The translations under genes were made by a program, and so were the position numbers. The notes beneath the pieces were generated by a model. It was not told where the DNA came from and searched no databases. It saw only the letters and a program-made list of their open reading frames with translations. 64,000 nucleotides of DNA, taken from assembly GCF_020283565.1 (NCBI RefSeq), contig NC_060059.1:15879501-15943500 (forward strand), written 5' to 3'. The DNA is from Trifolium pratense. Its lineage: Eukaryota; Streptophyta; Magnoliopsida; Fabales; Fabaceae. Shown here piece by piece: positions 60,801 to 64,000 of this stretch (positions are counted from its first letter, which is position 1; every line of letters starts with the position of its first letter).

Positions 60801-63622
60801 ATTATCAGACCTTATGATTTTGACTTGATGACTGTGTTGTGTTTGTATCATTTTGACCAAATTAATTACATGTTGCCTTGTTTCAGCTTTAGATTTCATT
60901 AAAGTAATCCAAGTGAACCTGCTATAATCATCTACAGCAGTAAGAAAATAAGAGTGACCATGAATAGATTTTATTGAAATTGGACCCCAAATATCAAAGT
61001 GTATTACATCATAAGCAGATTTTGCTTTATTAAAGCTACTATTATAGGGAAGTTTCTTAAACCTAGCAAAATGACAAATGTCACAGATTCCATTATGATC
61101 ATCAGTTACATAAGGAAATTTATTTCTTAAGCTCACTAGTCTACTATGGGAGGGGTGTCCAAGTCTGAAATGCCAGAGAGCAGATTTAGGTATAGAGGTG
61201 TGGTTAGAACCATCAATGGAAGCCACATGAGCTACTTTATCTGTAAGATTGAGATGATACAATCCATCATGTTCATCAGCAGAACCAATCATCTTCAAAC
61301 ACTTCTTGTCCTGGATTTCACAATGTGTACCATAAAAGTTAACAATGTAATTTGATGAACTACACAATTTAGACACAGCAAGCAAGTTTATAGAAAAATT
61401 TGGTACACAAAGAACATCAGTGATAACAAATGTTGGAGAAAAATTGACAGTGCCTGTGTATTTTGCAATTGCAGAGTTACCATTAGGTAATTTGATACTA
61501 ATAGGTTTGATTTCAATGTATGATTGAAACCAATTCAAGGAATTACATATGTGGTGACTAGCACCTGAATCAATTATCCAAGTACTAAGAACACATGCAT
61601 TATGAGAGGAGAGATTAATACCTTTATGAATCACTGATGTATGATCAATGTTCATGGAAGAACCAACCTGATTGGAGCTTGCAGAAACAGAATTTGGTGC
61701 AAGATTTGAATGCTGAAGAAGTGACATTAGTTTATCATACTGTTCTTGAGAGATGGATGGAGGAGTAGCTGCATTGGAATCATGATTGCCTCCCTCAACT
61801 GCAGCACTATGAGCTGATGAAGATTTCTTCATATGTGGTGGCACACCATTCTTTTTGAAGCAATTCTCAACAACATGATTATCTTTACCACAATATGAAC
61901 AAGATCGAGTGGAAGGTTTGGAACTGGAAGCAAACTTTCCATTCTTAGCAGCATTGACTAGAATCTTTGAATCATCAAGCTCAGATGAATTACCTTGGCG
62001 TTCATGCTGAATTACCAAAGAAAACACTTTGTTGATGGGAGGAAGAGGATCCATAATCAAGATCTGTGACTTGACTGTGGAAAAACGATCATTCAAGCCA
62101 GAAATGAATCTAACCGTCTGAAGCAAGGTGTGATTGCGTCTTGCAGCACGCATAGCTTCACAAGAACAACGATGGTGACAGGTACAAGTAGGAATTGGAA
62201 GATACAACTCCAATTCCTCCCAAAGAGTCTTGAGATCCGAGTAAAAATCAGTAACTGAGCGAGTTTCTTGCCTCAAAGCACAGATTTCTTGCTGCAGCTC
62301 TGAAATGCGAACTAAATCTCCTTGAGAAAAACGTTCGCGCAGATCATTCCAAATATCTCTTGCATTTTCCATGAACACCACCGATTGAGCAATGGAAGGT
62401 GAAACAGAATTCAAGATCCATGAGGAAATCAATTGATTGCAACGATGCCAAGCACGATAAGCAGGATCAAAATCATCGGCTGGCATCGCAATAGCACCGG
62501 TAACAAAATCAAATTTCATCTTCGCGCCAAGTGCGCGCTTCATTGATCGAGACCATGAGTGGTAATTGGAACCGGTGAGAAGAGGAGTGACAACAACGGA
62601 GGTAGGACCGTCGCCGGGATGAACATAGTAAGGAGAAGAGTTGTCAAGAACGGGATCCGGTGGAGGACGAACCATTGTAAACGAAGAAGATACGATAGAG
62701 AAGAGTTAGTTACGGCGGAAGCGAAACGGTTACGGTGGAGAGAGAAAACGGTTATGGAGGATCGGTAAGGCGGTTGATACCATGTTAGAATCTAATGAAA
62801 AGAAAGAATTGAAAGTAAAATAGCTTTCATTATTGAATGAAAAAATGAGTTCAATGTACAACTAATGATCTATATATACAAGTATAAAGCTCTATGCTAA
62901 GCTAAGCTACTCTAGCTATATACAATAACTTGTACTACAAGTTAGTTACAATCATCTTGTATTAGCTTGCAATGTGTTGATCATAGAGTGTAGCCAAACA
63001 TGGGTCAAATTTGCTTTGAATATGGTGTTGAGAGGATAATTTTGTTGTAAAAAATGTGGTTAAGTTAGATGGTATATGCTTGTTTGATCAATTGTTTACC
63101 GGTTGTGTTGTTGTTGTTGTTGTTCAGGAGGCTGTACAAAACCAAACATTGTGTTTTTTGAGTTTCTTTTGAAATTTTGTGCATGTTTTTGTTATTGTAA
63201 ACACGTTTCAGGCTTTCAGCATTATAAGCTTATTTCGGGTGGAAAAACATTTTCCCCCTTTTGGGTAGCTTAGTGATATGAAAGGAAAAAAGGATTATTT
63301 TATAGAATTAGGGTGTAGTGTAGCTAAACATGGGTGAAATTGTCTGTTATCTTTGTTTTGAAGTTGGTGTTGAGAGGGACCATTTTCTTGTTCTAATGTG
63401 ATTAACATAGATGGTATATGATTGTTTGATTAGTTGTTTACTTGTTGTGTTGTTGTTTTTCAGGAGGCTGCCGATAACTTCATTGTGTACAGAAATCAAA
63501 TTCACCACTCTGTTGCTGACCGCACTCGAGTGTTGCAGGATGTAGCTGCGGATCCAACTCTTCCTCGCACCAAGGCTGTTAAATGCATTCAATGCAATCA
63601 TGGTGAAGCTGTGTTTTTTCAG
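57838..63622 (+). CDS. NRPB9: RNA polymerase subunit RPB9 (3' end beyond window)
   Basis: Exons 57838-57866, 57954-58029 and 63464-63622 give the first 88 residues; the final exon lies past the right edge. RPB9 is the small zinc-ribbon subunit of RNA polymerase II (plant forms may also serve Pol IV/V) and supports start-site choice, elongation fidelity and transcript cleavage. The N-terminal ribbon has C7, C10, C29 and C32 (CREC...CRNC); the linker contains DPTLPRTK; the second ribbon begins with C76 and C79 (CIQC). Borders are GT-AG and phases agree. The leader has a pyrimidine-rich CTTCTTCTTCTTCTTTC run just before the ATG. Intron 2 is 5434 bases because of a copia insertion; it also has a duplicated, non-functional copy of the intron 2/exon 3 border at 63127. 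Confidence 0.92.
58102..58178. repeat. 77-bp flanking duplication, left copy
   Basis: TAGAGTGTAGCCAAACATGG...GTAAAAAATGTGGT, identical to 62984-63060. It abuts the intact LTR end of the copia element. Confidence 0.92.
58179..58395 (-). repeat. 3' LTR of RPB9-intron copia element, complete
   Basis: 217 bp with TG...CA ends. The RT/RNase H frame stops inside this LTR (58358). Confidence 0.85.
58358..60781 (-). CDS. Copia pol part 2: integrase C-terminus, reverse transcriptase, RNase H (807 aa)
   Basis: The frame begins in the integrase domain ([19 protein letters not shown]), passes a Ser/Thr/Pro-rich spacer, then the RVT_2 reverse transcriptase ([20 protein letters not shown], the [11 protein letters not shown] motif and the catalytic YVDD box), and finishes with the copia RNase H ([21 protein letters not shown]). 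All key residues seen are intact. It is offset by one base from the upstream gag-integrase frame, and the ATG used as nominal start is only the first in this frame, not a real initiation site. The stop lies within the LTR. The composition and spacing suggest the Ale/Retrofit group, a tentative call. Confidence 0.9.
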   Translation of the reverse strand: MNFFSSNGILHQTSCVESPQQNGRVERKHQHILNIARALLYQSNLPKHFWSYAVLHATFIINRITTPVLQNKSPYEMLHNDLPNLHDLKVFGSLAYASTLTIHRTKLSPRGRKCVFLGYKHGVKGTVLYDLESKEIFISRNVTHFDHILPYITDKTQFHWHYHTSIDCDSPPSHSLSPDTTSPLQPSPSPSTDTNQTDTLATNKPVITDIPPITSPTEPHVRPERLKHRPSYLSDFVCNSTGSSTQSSSTGTLYPISSFHSFNQLSPSYSVFTMSLTQHTEPKTYNEACKSEAWIQAMNTELEALARTGTWKIVDLPPNIKPIGSKWVYKIKHKSDGTIERYKARLVAKGYNQVEGLDFFDTFSPVAKLTTVRMLLAIASIKGWFLHQLDVNNAFLHGDLQENVYMQIPDGVQCTKPNQVCKLLKSLYGLKQASRKWYEKLTSLLVREGYTQSTSDYSLFTLSQQNNFTALLIYVDDVILAGTDIQEINRIKGILDHNFKIKDLGVVKYFLGLEVAHSKEGISISQRKYCLDLLNDSGLLGSKPASTPLDPSIKLHQDNGKPFEDISLYRRLVGKLLYLTNTRPDITYATQQLSQFLHNPTVTHYKAACRVIRYLKHNPGRGLLFHRNADLQLLGYSDADWAGCMDTRRSTTGYCFFLGTSLISWKAKKQTTISKSSSEAEYRALSSATCELTWLLYLLKDLHVESSKQPVIFCDNQSALHIASNPVFHERTKHIEIDCHLVREKVQEGLMRLLPISTQDQLADFLTKALPTPKFNYFISKLGLLDIYQASACGRLLSDNYDQHIAS
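60711..62675 (-). CDS. Copia gag, protease and integrase N-part (654 aa)
   Basis: Starts 96 bases after the primer site. A gag domain ([18 protein letters not shown], about residues 30-230) precedes one CCHC zinc knuckle ([14 protein letters not shown], about residue 255), the aspartic protease motif [12 protein letters not shown], a GAG-pre-integrase segment ([14 protein letters not shown]) and the start of the integrase core ([24 protein letters not shown]). The frame ends shortly after the integrase DNGPEF motif because of an extra T in a T8 run; the downstream frame picks up at the same point. Either a single mutation, a sequencing indel or slippage could account for it. Confidence 0.9.
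   Translation of the reverse strand: MVRPPPDPVLDNSSPYYVHPGDGPTSVVVTPLLTGSNYHSWSRSMKRALGAKMKFDFVTGAIAMPADDFDPAYRAWHRCNQLISSWILNSVSPSIAQSVVFMENARDIWNDLRERFSQGDLVRISELQQEICALRQETRSVTDFYSDLKTLWEELELYLPIPTCTCHHRCSCEAMRAARRNHTLLQTVRFISGLNDRFSTVKSQILIMDPLPPINKVFSLVIQHERQGNSSELDDSKILVNAAKNGKFASSSKPSTRSCSYCGKDNHVVENCFKKNGVPPHMKKSSSAHSAAVEGGNHDSNAATPPSISQEQYDKLMSLLQHSNLAPNSVSASSNQVGSSMNIDHTSVIHKGINLSSHNACVLSTWIIDSGASHHICNSLNWFQSYIEIKPISIKLPNGNSAIAKYTGTVNFSPTFVITDVLCVPNFSINLLAVSKLCSSSNYIVNFYGTHCEIQDKKCLKMIGSADEHDGLYHLNLTDKVAHVASIDGSNHTSIPKSALWHFRLGHPSHSRLVSLRNKFPYVTDDHNGICDICHFARFKKLPYNSSFNKAKSAYDVIHFDIWGPISIKSIHGHSYFLTAVDDYSRFTWITLMKSKAETRQHVINLVKMIQTQHSHQVKIIRSDNGPEFSMNEFFFFKWYFASNKLCGISTTEW
62771..62782 (-). 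other. Primer binding site of the RPB9-intron copia element
   Basis: The minus strand reads TGGTATCAACCG directly after the 5' LTR. The first eight bases fit initiator tRNA-Met; the remainder departs from the usual GAGC. Confidence 0.8.
62783..62985 (-). repeat. 5' LTR of RPB9-intron copia element, outer end truncated
   Basis: Identical to the first 203 bases of the left LTR, then stops. The outer 14 bases (plus-strand ATTATCACTTAACA) are missing and the sequence passes into the 77-bp duplication. A shared TA at the junction could be microhomology. Confidence 0.88.
62984..63060. repeat. 77-bp flanking duplication, right copy
   Basis: Identical to 58102-58178. Its first two bases also fit the LTR end. 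After it the original intron sequence continues (TAAGTTAGATGG). Confidence 0.92.
63061..63463. repeat. Old tandem duplication of the intron 2/exon 3 border of RPB9
   Basis: The ancestral segment 58045-58178 plus 63061-63134 and the segment 63255-63470 are diverged copies of about 210 bases. Both contain TTGGGTAGCTTAGT, AAACATGGGT, GATGGTATATG and end in a pyrimidine-rich CAGGAGGCTG. The right copy has the working acceptor at 63462-63463; the left has a decoy acceptor at 63126-63127. Confidence 0.85.
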
Positions 63623-64000
63623 GTAAAGTCGCCATTCTATGGCACTCAAGAGTTGCTTCTTTCTTTTCTTTTTTTTTTCATTTTGTATTTTTGGTATTCA
63701 GATGATTAAAGGGAAGAGAGGTTGTAATCTTGATTTTGTCTTTGAATTAGAGTGTTAGAGTCATAGGGATTTTGATGACAATCTTGACTATTGAGTGAGT
63801 TTATATATTTTGTGGATATAAGACTTTGTTTAGCATTAGTAGTCATTTGTCAGTTTTCGCTCCCTTAGTTTGTGAAGAAGTGAGTTGTTGAAGGAAGGCA
63901 AGAAAAAATAAATATTTGTGTTGAAGGAAAGCATTAACATGCCAAGGGATAACCAGTGAATGAAAAAATGAAATGTTTGTAACTCAATCCCTGGTTTGAG
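63623..64000. other. RPB9 intron 3, continuing past the window
   Basis: Follows the GTAAAG donor after exon 3. No coding sequence for the expected C-terminal zinc-ribbon exon is seen, so it must lie beyond 64000. Confidence 0.6.

Larger units (their letters stand above)
58179..62985 (-). mobile_element. Nearly intact Ty1-copia retrotransposon in RPB9 intron 2, antisense
   Basis: The left (3') LTR is 58179-58395 (217 bp, plus strand TGTTAGAATC...ACTTAACA, with TGTTA/TAACA ends). The right (5') LTR is 62783-62985 and is identical but lacks the outer 14 bases. The primer site TGGTATCAACCG (plus-strand 62771-62782) abuts the right LTR, and a GTGGGAGGC purine tract precedes the left LTR on the minus strand. 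Gag, protease, integrase, reverse transcriptase and RNase H are all present, in two overlapping frames separated by one base in a T8 run. LTR identity indicates a recent insertion. The flanks carry a 77-bp duplication instead of 5 bp. Confidence 0.93.

Overview
This is a nuclear plant DNA window, AT-rich, with intron-containing genes, GT-AG splice sites, SINEs, MITEs, Stowaway, hAT, MULE, Helitron-like and Ty1-copia elements. The gene families and the repeat style suggest a legume of the Medicago/Trifolium/pea group. That placement is my inference; the sequence does not prove it.

Layout. 1-5.7 kb is a nested transposon: a non-autonomous hAT element (8-bp target duplication) carries a very young, gag-only Sirevirus-like copia retrotransposon with apparently identical 1108-bp LTRs. 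8.3-10.7 kb is the 3' part of a conserved plant TPR-type gene with one damaged splice site. 10.7-14.4 kb is repeat-rich (two 330-bp direct repeats, a Helitron 3' end, a MITE, two SINEs). 14.4-22.5 kb is a complete 18-exon STE20/Fray-type protein kinase gene (709 aa) with a 79-bp minisatellite in intron 3. 24.2-24.9 kb is a dead LINE RNase H remnant. 25.95-26.64 kb is an early nodulin-like phytocyanin gene. 28-29.2 kb is a MITE cluster. 29.5-30.5 kb is a Yippee-like zinc-binding protein gene. 31.7-37.1 kb (minus) is a PUX10-type UBA-UAS-UBX gene, the CDC48 adaptor of lipid droplets. 37.4-47.5 kb is almost all repeats: a hairpin minisatellite, a decayed copia element split by a 650-bp hAT, and a young LTR element whose left LTR is split by a 745-bp MULE. 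48.5-49.05 kb (minus) is an intronless C2H2 zinc-finger repressor gene of the ZAT type. 53.4-54.9 kb (minus) is the nuclear gene for mitochondrial ribosomal protein L6, with a long leader. 55.1-56.2 kb is a palindromic MITE cluster. 57.5 kb holds a degraded mitochondrial SSU rRNA piece. 57.8 kb to the right edge is the RNA polymerase subunit RPB9 gene, whose second intron has been invaded by a nearly intact antisense copia element.

The genes are independent housekeeping or regulatory loci; no operon or gene cluster is visible. The most unusual structure is the copia insertion in the RPB9 intron. It is flanked by a perfect 77-bp duplication instead of the usual 5 bp, and one LTR end is missing about 14 bp. 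This points to non-canonical integration. Other points of interest are the gag-only retroelement, the tandem hairpin repeat, a possible stop/start-overlapping uORF on the L6 gene, and a duplicated decoy splice acceptor in RPB9. I found no clear evidence of a wholly new gene system. Exon joins were inferred by eye, and frame was checked by arithmetic.
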